Counted from the first letter of the stretch, positions 49,614 to 61,889 are shown. The stretch is 64,000 nucleotides of DNA from Camelus bactrianus (GCF_048773025.1 NC_133547.1:5218001-5282000), one strand, 5' to 3'. The notes: generated by a model from the letters alone, not told the origin. A program made the numbers and translations.

Positions 49614-52600
49614 CACACACACACAATGGAATACTGCTCAGCCATAAAAAAGAATAAAATGATGCCACTTACAGCAACATGCATGGACCTGGAGATTGTC
49701 CTTCTAAGTGAAGCAAGCCAGAAAGAGAAAGACAAATACTATATGCTATCATTATATGTGGACTCAAAAAAATTAAAAAGACACAAATGAACTTACTTAC
49801 AAAACAGAAACAGACTCACAGACATAGAAAACAAACTTATGGTTAACAGGGAAGAAAGGGAGTGCGGAGAGATAAATTGGGAGTTCGAGATTTGCAGATA
49901 CTAACTACTGTATATAAAATAGATAAACAACAAGGTTCTACTGTACAGCACAGTGAACTATATTCAATATTTTATAGTAACCTATAATGAAAAAGAATAT
50001 GAAAACAAATATGTGTATGTATATGTATGACTGAAGCATTGTGCTGTACACCAGAAGTTGACACAACATTGTAAACTGTCTATACTTCAGTTTTAAAAAA
50101 ACTATCTCATAAGCCATGCTAAGAGTTTGAAATTTACTGTGAGAGTACTGGGGAGCCATGGAAGATACTTGAGCAGGGGGAGAGCAGGGTCACCAGTGGG
50201 GCTTTATAAGGATCCACATAACTTTCATGTGAGGATGGATTGGAGGCTGAGTGTCCAGGGAGGAGGTCAAGCTGGAAAAGGATGAGGAAAGAATGGACCA
50301 GGGCAGGGGCTGAGGGAGTGGAGAGGAAGGGACAAGCTAGGGAGTCATTCAGGAGCTAGAAACCCTTAGCCTGTTCACCAGTGTCTCTGTGGATCATTGC
50401 CTGGGGGTGTAAATCAGTCTGTGTGTCTTTTTCTCTTTGTCTTCCTCAGTCAGTTTGCTGGCCTGTGGGATCCGCCAGTCCTCCAGCCAAATCTACATCA
50501 TCCCAGACACACTCGTAGGGGTGGAGGGATATCGGAGCTACCTGGTCCTCGGGAACGCCCCTGAGGATGCTCAGGAATATAGCTGGCACCGGGGTGCAAA
50601 TGACACCGAGGGAAACATGATTATTAGCTACGACAGCACGTCTGACTCCCGGCAGTATGGGCCCATGTACAGTGGCCGGGAAGCCCTGTCTAACGCAGGT
50701 AACCTGCTGATCATTCGGGCTCAATTAAATGACACGGGGAACTACACCGTGCGGGTGGATGCCATCAACGGGACCCAGACAGCAACTGGCTGGCTCAAGA
50801 TTCAAGGTGAGTGGGCAGGTTGCCCCCTTGTCTGACTGCAAGGGGAGTTGGACCTGGAGGTATGGGCAGTGAGGCCTCTTGGAGCTCAAATTGTCCAGTT
50901 TCCCATCCACTTCCAGATGACACTGGGAGCCTTGGCAGATGGTCGTCTAGCTTCTCTCCAGAGATGGAGCACTCACTACCTTCAGGGGTTCCAGTTACAC
51001 TGTCAGTGTATATGTTATCCACTGCTGCATGGCAAATAGCCTCAAACTTAGCAGCTTAGAACAACGCTCATTTCTGTGAGTCAGAAGTCTAGGCATGGCT
51101 TAGCCGATTCCATATGCTGAGACTCACAAAATGTTGACCGGGGCTGTGTTCTCATGTGTGTGACTCTGTCCAAGGAGATTTCACACCATGGCTCTTTGCT
51201 TTTTCAAGTTCATCCGAAGCATCTCTCTCTAGTCGGCTAGGAAGGAGTCTTACATAAAAAAAATCTAACGGTAGGAGTGATAGCTCATCACCTTTGCCAT
51301 ATTCCCTAGGCTAAAAGAAAGTCACAAATCCCACTCACATTTGAGGCGAGGCGATTAAACAGGGTGCATACCAAGGAGTGGAGATCGTGGGGCCTTCTTG
51401 GAGTTCTGTCTACTCCAGACAGCTCTACAGGGCTACGGCAGGTCGGCATAGATTTTGAAGACTGAAAATACCTTTGTTTACTTCTGTCTCCATATATACC
51501 ACATGGTCTTTGTCTTCATTCTGTGAGCCTCAGTTTTCTCATCTGTAGAATGGGCATACTGTCTACCATTGTGGTCTGTTGTAAGGTTGGAGGAAGTATC
51601 TGTAAAGACAAAGGGACTCAGATTATGGGAGGAATTGTTATGGAGAATCCAAAAGCCACCTCTCACTCTGAATTCTACCCACAGCTCCTTGGATGGGGGT
51701 GTCCTGGTTTTGGGGTTCAGAAACAACCATTAGGCCACACACCTATGCTAAGAACTCACCATTATTGCAACGGCTGCCACAGAGCTGGCTCAGTGCATAA
51801 GTCGATGAGCTCAGGAAAGCGCCCGCATCCTGACTGCCTCCTGCCCACTCCCTACTTCTCTGTCCCTGGCAGCCCCAGGGATGCTCTCCTGCCAAGACCC
51901 CAGATCCCATCTTACGATTCTTGGCTTGTCACCAACATAACCTGAAACCTCTCTTTGGAGAAAAGCAGAGCTTTGGGGAGGCAGATCCAAACCCTAATCT
52001 CCTCCTTCCTGCTTCATCCACCCAGAGTTAGAAATCCCGGGCATCTCGGTCAACACCAGCTCCGTGGTAGAGGACATGGAATCCGTGGCTGCCGTCTGCG
52101 ACACCAATGCCACCAACGTCACATGGTATGTGGATTACATACCAGTGTCCAGCAACAGCCGGATGACAGTCTCCCCAGATGGCAAGACCCTCATCATCCA
52201 AAGATTCAGCCACTCCGACAAACCGCTTCAGTGTGGGATAGAAATCCTCCCAGAGATTATTCAAAGAAGTGAACCCATCTCTTTGACAGTGTTCTGTGAG
52301 TGTTCTGGGGTCATGGGAGTGAAGCCAGGGACGGGCTCAGGGTCTTCCAAGGATGTAACAATAAGACAGGCAGACCTGGAGAGGAAGCATGAGCCAGCTG
52401 CCCTGGGTTCGAATCCCAGCTACGGCCATTTAACTCTTTGGACCTCAGAACTGTCCTCACTGCTCAGAACCGGCCTCCACTCAATTTCAAATAGAGGCCC
52501 GAGTCCCTGCTTCTCAGATTAGAAGTACTATGAGTTTGTTGCCATCAGGCTTTTGTGTAAAGAAGGGACTGCTTACAACCAACTGTTTCTTTTTTCTTTT

Positions 52601-55600
52601 TTTGGGGTGGGGTCATTAAGTTTATTTATTTACTTTTACTATTTCATTTCTTTTTTAATGGCGGTACTGGGGATTGAACCCAGGACTTCGTGTATGCTAA
52701 GCATGCTCTCTACCACTGAGCTCGACCCTCCCCTCCTCACAACCAGTTGTTTCTTCAATTCCATTTCTTCGGTTTCAAAACCCTTCTTTCCCTGAGCTTT
52801 CCAATTCAGCTCATTGATTATTTTATGCTGTTCTTCTAGATACAGTAAAATGACCTTCACGTTTGCTTTTCCTGGGATGGAATTGACTATACTCCCTTAG
52901 ACAGTTCGCTTTAAAAGCTCAGTTACGTGTTTCATACATTCTCTGTTACTTCTAACCATGCTGCTGCCCACTAAGGCAAGTTGGCATCCCAACAAGACTT
53001 GCTCAAATTCTTAAACGGGTCTTGTAAATCAAAGACATTGAACTTAGAGATGCTATAAAACTCGGAATCTTTGAAACATTCCAGGACTGTTCACATTTAT
53101 CCAACTCTTATATCACCTTCGACTGGGAAAAATCACCAGTCTAGGATTGTTTTCACATTTAAATCAGGAACCACTCTTGCAGAAGCTCAGGTGTCCTAAC
53201 ACATGGGCTGTGGTCACAGTTCCAGAGAAACCTGTCCCAGAGCAGACAATTTCTGACCATCATCCTCTGCTTATAGTCAGAGGTTTGGAATCAAGACCCA
53301 GGACCCAGGGGCTGCAGCTGTTTAGCGAAGTTCCTCCCAGGTCATAGCGGTACTTGCTTAGTCCTTAGTCGACCGGGGACCGCTGATTCCCTAATCCTCT
53401 CCTCGAAGCCTCGTTTTTCTCATCTATGAAATGGATCCAGGGTGGACTTGGTTGCATTGCTTGTGTGGGGATTAAGTGAGTGGGTGAATGTGTATCGTGT
53501 TTAAAACAGTGTCTGGCATGCAGGGACCTGCTGCTTGCTTCAGAGACACCTATTTTATTATGGCACCAAGGGCACCCATGGGGCTGGCCCACAGTGAGTG
53601 CAGGTGACAGAAGCCACTACTATTATTGTCATTGTTGTTGGCCCAGCTGCCTTGCCTGGGGTGGGTCTGGGGGTCTGACTGGGGTGCAGAGTGGGGTCAC
53701 CTCCTGGCTCCGGGAGGACTGCATGTGGATTGAGGGAAGGAGACGGGACCCGGAGCGGTCAGAGGCACAGCTCCGGGTCTCCTGCGCTGTCTCTGCAGTT
53801 GGACCCTACTATGTGTTCTTGTGGACCAATCTGAATGACTTCAATGGCGTCCTGTCCGCTGAGATCGGCTCCCAGGTGGAGATGGAGTGTGTCTCCTACT
53901 CCAGACCGGAATCCAAGTACCGCTGGATGCACAATGGCTCCCTCCTGAGCTTCTCAGAGAAAAACATCACCCTCCTGAATCTGACCTGGGACCAGATGGG
54001 CAGATACAGATGCATCGGGGAGAACCCCGTCACCCAGCTGACCTTTTACCAGGAAGTCCAGGTGCAGGCGCCCTGTGAGTGCAGCCGCTGCCCCGCTGGG
54101 GTTCACGCTGCCCAGTCTCCCCGCCTCCATGCCTCTGCTGGGCGGTGCCTGTCCTCAGGACTGCCGTCTCCACCCTGTAGTGCCGTGCTCACCGTGGTTG
54201 GGCAAGATCCCCCCACCCGCCGACGTTCGAGTCCAAACTGCCTCCTTGAGAGAGAGGGATATAGCTCAGTCACAGCCTGCATGGCGTCCTGAGTTCAATC
54301 CCCAGGACCTCGATTTGAAAGGAAGGAAGAAAGGAAAGAAGGAAGGAAGGCAGGAAGGAAGGCAGGCAGGCAGGCAGGCAGGAAGGAAGGAAGGAAGGAA
54401 GGAAGGAAGGAAGGAGGAAAGGGAGAAACTGCCTCCTTTATGAAGCCCCCAAAGTCCTCAGATCAGTCAGGGTGGGTTCCAGGGAGATGAGGTCGGCCAG
54501 CATTTACTGAGCACTGACTTGTGCCTGGAGCCACCATTCTCATCTGTATGACACTCCAAGTCTCCCTACAGAGTAAGTGACTGTTATTAGCATCACCTCC
54601 AGTTTACAGGTGAGCAAATCAAGCTGCAAGGAATTTGAGGGCTTTATTCAATGTTCCAGTTCTAACTGGCATTGGAGGCAGGACTCAAACCCTGGCAGTC
54701 TGACCTCACAGCCTGTGCCCTCAACGGATCTGTTTGGCTGCTTTGAGGTGAGGACGTGGAGAGATGCCAGCAGAGGTGGTGCAGGGGAAGCAGAGGTCTG
54801 TTGGTGGATGTGGCCTGAGAAACTGGGCTTGGGAAGGGATCTGTAAACGGGGCAAGCACCTTTGCAGCAAGCTCTGGTCCCATCATCAGCACCAAGGAGA
54901 GAGGCTGACACACTCAGGGAGAGAGCAGGCATGCAGAGCAGGGCTCTGGAACTCGATGACCTGAGTTCAAATCCCAGCTCTGCTGCTGCCGTGCACGATG
55001 CAGAGACAAGCAGCATCACCTCCCTGAGCCCCAGGTGCCCCCTCTGCAGTGCTGAGATAGTAAGGATCCTACACAACGGAGCTGCTGCAAGGACATCAGA
55101 CAGGGTACCAGAGCCATCAGCCTGGCTCGCAGAGAAAGCCACACGCAGATACTGAGTGAGGGGTGGAGACAGCTATTTCGGCCACTCCACACTGCTGACC
55201 AACGATGCACCAGACACGGTGTTTTGTGGGACCGCCCAATTCACACCTGTCGACCCTCCCTGGACTATAAAACTTCAAGACTGACAGAGACTGGGCAAGC
55301 TCTTTGATAACCATTTGTCCCCAGGACATAAGATGGTGCCTGGCACATAGCTGGTGCTCAGTGAATGAGTATCTGTGGGAGGAGTTAATGACCTTGTGTA
55401 ACCGCACCCCCTACCCTGTCGCTCTCTCTCCACTTACATCACTTCGTGCTTTTCTGGAGCGTGTACTGCTGCCTGCCCTGATATTAGACACCTCTTTGCT
55501 TAAATGTCAGCTGTCCACTTCCTAGCTGGAATATCAGCCCTGTCAGAGCTGGAAGTTTGTTTTGTTCACTGCTGAGTCCTGAATAGCTGGAACAGTGCTT

Positions 55601-57954
55601 TGCACACAGCAGATGCTGATAAATCTTCCAAGAACAGATGTGTGGACGAATGAATGGATGAGTGAATGGTGGTCCTGACCTCCATGTATCCTCTCCTTCT
55701 AGGGCGCAGGACCATTGTTACCAAAACTTTCACCATCTCAGGAACCTGGGTGGTGCTTCTCATCTTGATGACAGTCCTGGGAGGTGTCTTCTTCTGTATC
55801 ATCCTGATCCATACCCTGATCAAACATTACTCCACCAGGTACGGGTCACCCTGGTCCCAGGGTGGGATGGTGGCTGGGGACTAGGACTCAAGAACCAGCA
55901 CATCCTTGAGAGGGGGAACCAGAGGGGGAAGGGACAAGCCAGGCACTGGGTTGTCAGGGATCATCTGGGCAAACAAATAGGTCTTGAGGACCAGATGCTT
56001 ATAGCAGAGAGTAGGGGGTCTGGAGTCAGTCATGTCTCTAAATACCAGAGGGGTTTCATGCAGTGGCTTCTCTTAAGCCCTGTTGCTTTCTGTTTACAGT
56101 GTAGATACTGAAGGTCCACGTAGAAGGGCAGGTGTGTGAACGACAGGGGTGTGTGTCAAGCATCCAGCATGTGTTTTGTACATGGTACTCACTAGTTACC
56201 AAGAGAAGTTGGGGAAACAGGTAACAGAGGTCAGTATGCAGGGGAAAGAGATTGGGTGGAGTCATGATTAAAATCTGGGTTCAAATCCCAGATCTGCCTC
56301 CAGCTGGATGGGTAATCTTGAGCAGCTCATTCCTCCTCTCAGATCCTCCCAGCCCCACGTGGAGGGTGTGGAGAGTAGTACCTGCCCTGGAGGGTGATGT
56401 GGGGGTTGGACACACCGTATGGACGGTGAAGGGCTTAGCGGTGTTATCAGCACAGAGCAGACCCGAGGGTTTCAGCCTGAGCACTGTCAACACCTGGGGT
56501 CTGATCATTATTTCAGTGGTGGGGGGTAAGGCTGTCCTGTGCACTGTAGGACGAGTGGTCTTTATGCACTGGATGCCTGTAGCAACAGCCACCATCACCC
56601 TCAGTTCAGACAACCAAGAATGACTCAAAGCATTACAAAGGTCCCATGGGGGCCAAAATTGCACTGGCTGAGAACCACCAGAGCAGATGTTAAGAATAGC
56701 AGTGTGATGGAGATGATGATGATGGAAATTATCAGAACAATGGTGACAGAGAGGATGGGGAATTAATAAGAACAGTGATGACAGTCATGGTGGTGGTAAC
56801 AGTGATGAGGGTTGTCATGGGGGTGGTTGTGACAATGGTGATACTGGTGGTGGTGATACTGATTGTGGTGATGATGGTGAAGATTTTAGAAGATACATTC
56901 TTCTTTTCATTTTTTTAGTATTTAGATATCAAGCCTATTTGTGATCATTGCAAGGTCTCTATATCAAGAAGCTTACAGTATTGACCATCAATGTGACAAT
57001 AGCAAGTTGGCCCTTCTGTGCCTTAGTTTGCCATCTGTAAAATGGGAGTACTTCTGGTACCAATGTCACAGGGATATCCGCTATGGGGGTAAAGTCACGT
57101 ATTACTGATGAAGAACTTAGAACAAGGCTTTGGCACATCGTAAGCACTGAATAGACCCATCCACAGTCATGATCATTATCATTATTGGATGTACTATTCC
57201 AAACCGGTTGTGATAAATTCCAGGGAGTGAGAGTATTTCAGGGAGGTCTGGGTCCCCTCTTCTTCCACATCCTGGAAGAAGCCCCCTAGCCAGGCATAAC
57301 CCCCTCCCCCCAGCCAGGTGTCAACCTGACATCTCTACTCTTCCACTCCCCTTAGAGCTGTCATGTTCTCTGCAGTCTGAGGTCTCCCGTCTGGCATGAG
57401 AGCAGGGGGCTGGGAGTCAGAGGCCAGGTCTAGAATACTGGCTTCTGTCGCTGTCTTGCTATGTGACTTTGGGCGAGTGACATCACCTCTCTGAACTCCT
57501 GTTTCTTCATCCATAAAGTGGGGTTAACGTATCTACCTTGTGTAACTGTTGGGAGGGGTTAAGATAATTTCTGTAAATCATCTAGCAGAGTGCCTGGCAT
57601 ACAACAGGTGTGAAATTCGTTATCATCATCACCATTCTCAGAAATCAGGCCGGGCAGTGCCAATTCCTTTCCCAGGTACATCCATCCTCCTTTCCCTCCC
57701 CGAGCCCCTGCCCCGTGGTATCTTTCTGCAGGGACCTGAAGTCGTCAGAAATATTAAAAGTGTGGGGAATGCTGGGGACTCTTGGCATAAAGGCTATGCC
57801 CCCCGATTCATCAGATCCCTTAGAAGGGTGGGGTCTTGGAAAGAAGCTGATCCCTCATCTACCCAGGACTCTCCTGTGTTCTGGCAGTTTCTTACGGAAC
57901 CCAGATCTGACTTCTTCCTTAATTTCTCCCCATAGGTCACATTGGGGTACATGA
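48415..57954 (+). CDS. CEACAM18: CEACAM18, six exons
   Basis: Exons: 48415-48466, 50450-50806, 52026-52295, 53799-54074, 55703-55838, 57936-57954; about 369 residues, human CEACAM18 about 384. Exon 1 starts MDCSTPRCSVWREL, human MDLSRPRWSLWRR. The N domain reads QEYSWHRGANDTEGNMIIS and LNDTGNYTVRV and, as in CEACAMs, lacks the canonical cysteine pair. The A domain has VAAVCDTNATNVTWYV and MTVSPDGKTLIIQRFS. The B domain has EIGSQVEMECVSY and MGRYRCIGENPVTQL. Exon 5 carries a TM helix (VVLLILMTVLGGVFF). No ITIM is seen in the very short tail. CEACAM18 is a little-studied CEA-family adhesion-type protein; its orthologue lies inside the SIGLEC cluster in human. The last exon is the least certain. 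Confidence 0.93.
48563..48589. repeat. (CA)n microsatellite
   Basis: Pure CA run in CEACAM18 intron 1. Confidence 0.95.
49553..49627. repeat. compound (TG)/(TA)/(TG)/(CA) microsatellite
   Basis: tgtg..tatatatata..tgtg..tatacacacaca directly ahead of an L1 3' end. Confidence 0.95.
49600..50095 (+). mobile_element. L1 3' end, sense, in CEACAM18 intron 1
   Basis: aatggaatactgctcagcca, gcaacatgcatggacctgga, acaaggttctactgtacagc and cacaacattgtaaactgtctatacttcag. Confidence 0.93.
50450..50806 (+). CDS. CEACAM18: CEACAM18 exon 2, N (IgV-like) domain
   Basis: 357 bp, acceptor gtcttcctcag, donor CAAG|gtgag, phase 1-1. About 119 residues beginning SLLACGIRQSSSQIYII, with several N-glycosylation sequons. 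Confidence 0.95.
50807..52025. other. CEACAM18 intron 2
   Basis: Contains an old interspersed repeat at about 51010-51420 (atccactgctgcatggcaaa..gcagcttagaacaacgctc) that I cannot name confidently. No extra exon. Confidence 0.45.
52026..52295 (+). CDS. CEACAM18: CEACAM18 exon 3, A-type Ig domain
   Basis: 270 bp, acceptor catccacccag, donor TTCT|gtgag, phase 1-1. Cysteines in AAVCDTN and LQCGIEI, with the tryptophan in VTWYVDY. Confidence 0.95.
52601..52735 (-). mobile_element. camelid SINE, antisense, with target duplication
   Basis: actggggattgaacccagga and tctctaccactgagctcgac. Flanked by acaaccaactgtttctt (52575-52591) and acaaccagttgtttctt (52738-52754). Confidence 0.93.
52755..53798. 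other. CEACAM18 intron 3, right part
   Basis: A MIR-type piece lies at about 53390-53530 (ctcatctatgaaatggatcc..aaaacagtgtctggcatgc). Otherwise unassigned. Confidence 0.5.
53799..54074 (+). CDS. CEACAM18: CEACAM18 exon 4, B-type Ig domain
   Basis: 276 bp, acceptor gctgtctctgcag, donor CCCT|gtgagt, phase 1-1. Reads FGPYYVFLWTNLNDFNG, VEMECVSYSRPESKYRWMHN and GRYRCIGENPV. Confidence 0.95.
54248..54425 (+). mobile_element. degenerate SINE with an expanded (GGAA)/(GGCA) tail
   Basis: gatatagctcagtcacagcc and gagttcaatccccaggacct remain of the SINE. Its tail has become about 100 bp of ggaa/ggca repeats (54319-54420). Confidence 0.85.
54426..55702. other. CEACAM18 intron 4
   Basis: MIR-like pieces at about 54480-54720 and 54930-55100, and an L2-like piece around 55330-55640 (gcctggcacatagctggtgctcagtgaatg). 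No exon seen. Confidence 0.5.
55703..55838 (+). CDS. CEACAM18: CEACAM18 exon 5, transmembrane
   Basis: 136 bp, acceptor ctctccttctag, donor ACCAG|gtacgg, phase 1 to 2. Encodes RTIVTKTFTISGTW, a helix of about 25 hydrophobic residues and HTLIKHYSTR. This corresponds to the human segment ending INHYSIR. Confidence 0.9.
56460..56690 (-). mobile_element. MER5A-type hAT remnant, antisense
   Basis: ggtttcagcctgagcactgt, gctgtcctgtgcactgtagga and attgcactggctgagaaccacc read as reverse-complement MER5A. Confidence 0.75.
56700..56885. repeat. GAT/GGT-rich imperfect minisatellite
   Basis: Repeats of gatgatgatgg, ggtggtggtaacagtgatg and tggtggtggtgatactg in CEACAM18 intron 5. Confidence 0.85.
57410..57640 (-). 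repeat. MIR element
   Basis: ctatgtgactttgggcgagtgacatcacctctctgaactcc and agcagagtgcctggcatacaac follow MIR. Confidence 0.8.
57936..57954 (+). CDS. CEACAM18: CEACAM18 putative terminal coding exon
   Basis: Acceptor ttctccccatag, phase 2. AG|G completes Arg and the frame then reads SHWGT and TGA. The exon seems to continue to a donor AAAGAG|gtgaga at 57991/57992, 37 nt past the stop. Other frames of this exon stay open, so a different upstream phase would give a longer tail. Confidence 0.5.
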
Positions 57955-58124
57955 CCTCAGACCTGGAGGACAAGACCAGATGGGAAAAGAGGTGAGAGAC
58001 CCCATAGGGGCGGGCTAGGCTGGAAAGTGGAAAGGGCTCAGGGACAGGTTAGAGGGGACGGTCAAGAGTGGGAACCAGCCCAGTCACGTGGGGATTGTTC
58101 ATTTTCATGGCAGTTAAACTGGAA

Positions 58125-58215
58125 GGATGGGGAGGAAGGGAGGGAGGAAAGAAGGAAGGAAGGGAGGAAAGAAGGAAGGAAGGGAGGAAGGGAGGGAGGG
58201 AGGGAGAGGGGAAGA
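58125..58215. repeat. (GGAA)/(GGGA) microsatellite
   Basis: Purine-only ggaagggaggaaagaagg units. Confidence 0.95.
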
Positions 58216-58557
58216 AAGAGAGACCCTTTCCTGGCTGAATGTGGGACGTGTGAATGGCCGGCCTGCCCCTGTGGACATCACTACTCTTAGGAACTGTTTG
58301 ACTATGAATGTACACAAAGCAGTCAGGTCAGTGCCTGGATACAAGGCAATCCCAGGGGCCACTGGTTAAGACCCCTTCTGGTACAGGGGCCACGGACCCG
58401 TGTTCAACCTGGTCCCTCCACTTGCTGGCCTCTGAGGCTTTGAGCAGCTCACTGTGGCCTCCTGACCCAGGATAATTCTGATTCTCTCAAGACTCACAGT
58501 GAGGACTGGATGAGACAGAATACATGAGGATTTGATGCCCAGCAGGTGCTAAGCGAA

Positions 58558-59005
58558 TGTATTAGTTTCCTAGGGCTGCTGTGACAAATTACCACAAACT
58601 GGGTGCCTTAAAATAGCAGAAATGTACACTCTCGCAGCTGCAGAGGCCGGAAGACCAAAATCAAGGTGTTCAATCAGGGCTACACATCCTTGCAAGGTTC
58701 TAGGGCGGATCCTTCCCTGCCTCTTGCAGCTTCTGGCCATCGCCGGCAATCCTCGGCATTTCTTGACTTGTGGCAACGTTAACTCTAATCTCTGCCTCCT
58801 TCGTCCCATGCCCTTCCTCCCTACGTGTGTCCAAACTTCCCTGTTTGTATAAGGACAGTCACTGGATTTCGCACTCCCCTACCAAGTCCAGCCGGACCGC
58901 ATACTAACTTGATCACATCTGCAAAGATCCTATCTCCAAATGAAATCATATTCACAGCTATCAGGGGTGAGGACTTGAATGTATCTTTTTTGTATCAGTT
59001 CAACC
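58558..59005 (-). mobile_element. MaLR (MLT1-type) LTR, antisense
   Basis: gtattagtttcctagggctgctgtgacaaattaccac, gggtgccttaaaatagcagaaatgta and cttgatcacatctgcaaagatcctat are reverse-complement MLT1. Viral fossil. Confidence 0.83.
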
Positions 59006-59244
59006 CACAATGGCAGGTATTCACGCCAGGGCTACTGGACCCCTTGATGTTTTCCATTGTCCATGCCCAGTCTCTACCTTCCTCCTGAGATCCAGACCAT
59101 CTTCCCATCTATCTGCCTGCTGGACGCTGGTCTCCCTGGCAGCTGGGGGTGGGGTGGGGTCTCCAGACACCCTTGAGCTGCCAACATGTGACTTTAACCT
59201 CATTGTCCGCATCTCAGCCCTGCCTCCCAACACTTGAGAGAAAT

Positions 59245-59995
59245 GAAAGTACACCTCAACACAGCCTTGTACAAGTATGTGCACAGCAGCTTTATTCACA
59301 ATCGCAGAAAGCTGGAAACAAACCCAATTCACATCAACAGATTAATGGGTAAACCAACTGTGATACACTGGAATCCTACTCAGCAACAAAAAGGAACATA
59401 ATACTGATAAAATAACACGGATGAACCTCAAAATATGGCTGCTGAGTGGAAAAAAAAAAAAAGACACTACAGTGCATACTGCATTTTAATTATATAAATC
59501 ATTATATAGTTTATAATTTATAAAATTTATTTTATAAATTACAATTATATAACAAATCATACTATTAACATTAATCATAGTGTTGGCATATTAATATATA
59601 GCATCATTTTATGTTATATACATTAATTAATATTAGTTTATATTATATAATGTAGTATTAATAATACAAATATATTTATAGATTATAATTAATATAACCT
59701 ATTTCAGTTATATGATTCTACTAATTTATGTAATTCTAATTATATAAAGTTCAAGGACATTGAAAACTAATCTCTGGTGACAGAAATCACAGAATAACGG
59801 CTGTTGGGTTGCAGACTGTCTGGGACGGGGCACCCAGATCTTTCTGGGGCTGACGGAAAACTTGTACATCCCTGATTGGGACGTTGATCATACAGGTGTG
59901 CACATTTGGCAAAACTCATGGTATTGTACCCAAAGAACTGTGTATTTCATTTTTGGTAAATTTTGCCTCAATATTAAAAAGATGTTTTGAAAATC
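59245..59995 (+). mobile_element. old L1 3' end, sense, with an internal AT-rich expansion
   Basis: gtgcacagcagctttattcacaatcg, actcagcaacaaaaaggaac, then a roughly 290 bp tata/ttaat tract (59470-59755), then gacagaaatcacagaataac.. and gtgtatttcatttttggtaaattttgcctcaata. Confidence 0.75.
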
Positions 59996-61013
59996 TGGAG
60001 GAAAACAAAGAAATAAACGAACAACTTACCCAAAGGAAGTGGGCTGGGGTCCTCTAGCCTTCATCTCCTCATCTGCATCTGTCTTGTCCCTGAGTCTGGG
60101 TCATTTCCCCCCCTTCTATAGGAAAAATAAAAAGTCTTCAAGTGATGCTATTTCCTGCAAACATGTGGCCAAGGTGTCTGCTGGTTACTTGACCTGGTGG
60201 TGGATGAAAGAAGAGATCCTCAGAATCGGGCGAGGGGTTCAATCCCAGCCCTGCCCTGAGCAGCTGAGTGACCCTGAAGCAGCCGAATAACCTCTCTGTG
60301 CCTGTTTCCCCAACTACATGATGAAATGACACTCTGTGTTTCACAGGCTCCGTCAGAGCACCTGGCAAAGTCCCGCACACATGCCAGGTGCTTGGCAAAT
60401 GGCCCAGGAGGCCACGCCTGTGTCTGATTGTTTCTTAGAAGAAAGCTACTGTCAGACTCCAACGCCCAGTTCAGACCCAGCAAGGGCACCGAAGACCTTC
60501 CACACCCCAGCTGCAATCCCCAGTCTGATTCAGAAGTGAAAACCGCCAGCTGGAATTAATCCCTGGTCTGAACTGCGGGGATGCAGGGGTGGCGGTGGTG
60601 GTGGGGGGCAGTTAGAATTTCCCTCTTCAAACCCAGAAGGCGTCCTGGGCAGGGCTGGACAGTGGCCAAGCCCTGTTATTTGAACGAGGATCTTTTTCCT
60701 GAGGGACTGCACATGCCACAAGGGAGATTTTACTTCACCAAGAACACCCTGTGTGGATGTCAGCGGCCCTCCCCAAGAAATGTGTGAGTTCCTGTTCCTC
60801 CCCACCCTCTCCGGCATTTGGTGTGCTCAGGCTTTTAAACTTCAGCCGCTGTAGCAGATGTGACAGGGCACCCATTGTGATTTTCATTGTCATTTCCTTG
60901 GCACCCAACAATACTGAGGACCTTTCCATGTACTTATCAGCCATTTGGATCTCTTCTCTTACAAAATGTATGATCCAGTCTTTTATTCCCCCATTTTAAG
61001 AATCAGGGTTGTT
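59996..61013. other. non-coding, no recognised gene
   Basis: A MIR-like fragment at about 60220-60390 and an antisense L1-like fragment at about 60800-60990 (gtagcagatgtgacagggca..tttcattgtcatttccttgg) are possible. No SIGLEC exon found. Confidence 0.45.
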
Positions 61014-61140
61014 GAGGGGGGAGGGTATAGCTCAGTGCTAGAGCATATGCTTAGCATGCACAAGGGCCTGGGTTCAATTCCCAGTACCTCCAATAATACA
61101 TAAATAAACCTGATTACCTTCCCCCACAAAAAAAAAAATT
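61014..61140 (+). mobile_element. camelid tRNA-derived SINE
   Basis: gggtatagctcagtgctagagc and gggttcaattcccagtacct, tail ataaataaacctgattac. Confidence 0.94.
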
Positions 61141-61162
61141 TTTTTTTAAGTTAGGTTGTCAT

Positions 61163-61580
61163 TGGTGTTAAGAAACAAAATTCAATCAAGTAAATCTGAA
61201 GATCTAATTGGCTTTATTAATCAATTCATGAATCAGGCAGCATCCTATTTAATAAGCAGAAAGGCGCTCCAAGGAGCTGTACAGAATGGAAGGCTCTTAG
61301 AGGCAGAGGCGGGGGCGGGGGCGGGGGCGGTGGGCGGGGCAGGGACAAGGAAAGAACAAATTACCTCATCTTTCTTTAGGCGACAGAAAAGGTCTATATG
61401 GGATATTATCTTACTAGTGCTGACCAGGAAATTCCAGGTAGGCTGGTTAAAGGTCACATTCCTGGATCTTTCCTAATTGCCGCAATTAGGTTAGGTATTA
61501 AGTCTTGGTTTGCTGACGGGAAGCTTAGCCCATGTGGCTCCATTTGGGCCCTGTTACTTCATTAACTAGTAAGAATTCTT
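61163..61580 (-). mobile_element. ERV LTR fragment, antisense, with a GC minisatellite
   Basis: aaattcaatcaagtaaatctg, atctaattggctttattaatcaattcatgaatcaggcagcatcc and gctccatttgggccctg. A gggggc run sits at 61310-61340. Viral fossil related to 45466-45860. Confidence 0.62.
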
Positions 61581-61889
61581 TTATATATTTAAGTTCAACT
61601 TCCCTTTCAGGGATATCTATCTATCTATCTATGTAGATATAATTTTCTCTTCGTTTATGGCTTACCTTTCATCTTCTTAGCTCTGTCTTTGATGAACAGA
61701 AGTTTCTAATGAAGTCTAATACATATATAAATGTATAATTTGCTTAGTATTTTGGATGTCCTTTAAGAAATCTTTGCATAGCCACAAACATTCTTCTAAG
61801 TTTTCTTCTAGAGCAATGCTGTCCAAAAGAAATACAGTGCAAGCCACATGAGTAATTTAGAAAATTTTAGTAGCCGCCATAAAAAAAAT

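Noticed and set aside
52380-52440. ctgggttcgaatcccagc as a tRNA T-arm
   Set aside because: An isolated B-box-like piece within a MIR-type context. No A box or cloverleaf.
54075-54443. Frame rich in KEGRKEGR and similar frames at 58027-58369
   Set aside because: Translation of GGAA-type microsatellites.
61014-61090. tRNA-like sequences with A and B boxes (also about twenty other sites)
   Set aside because: They carry SINE tails and lack a complete tRNA cloverleaf and 3' end. They are camelid SINEs, not tRNA genes.
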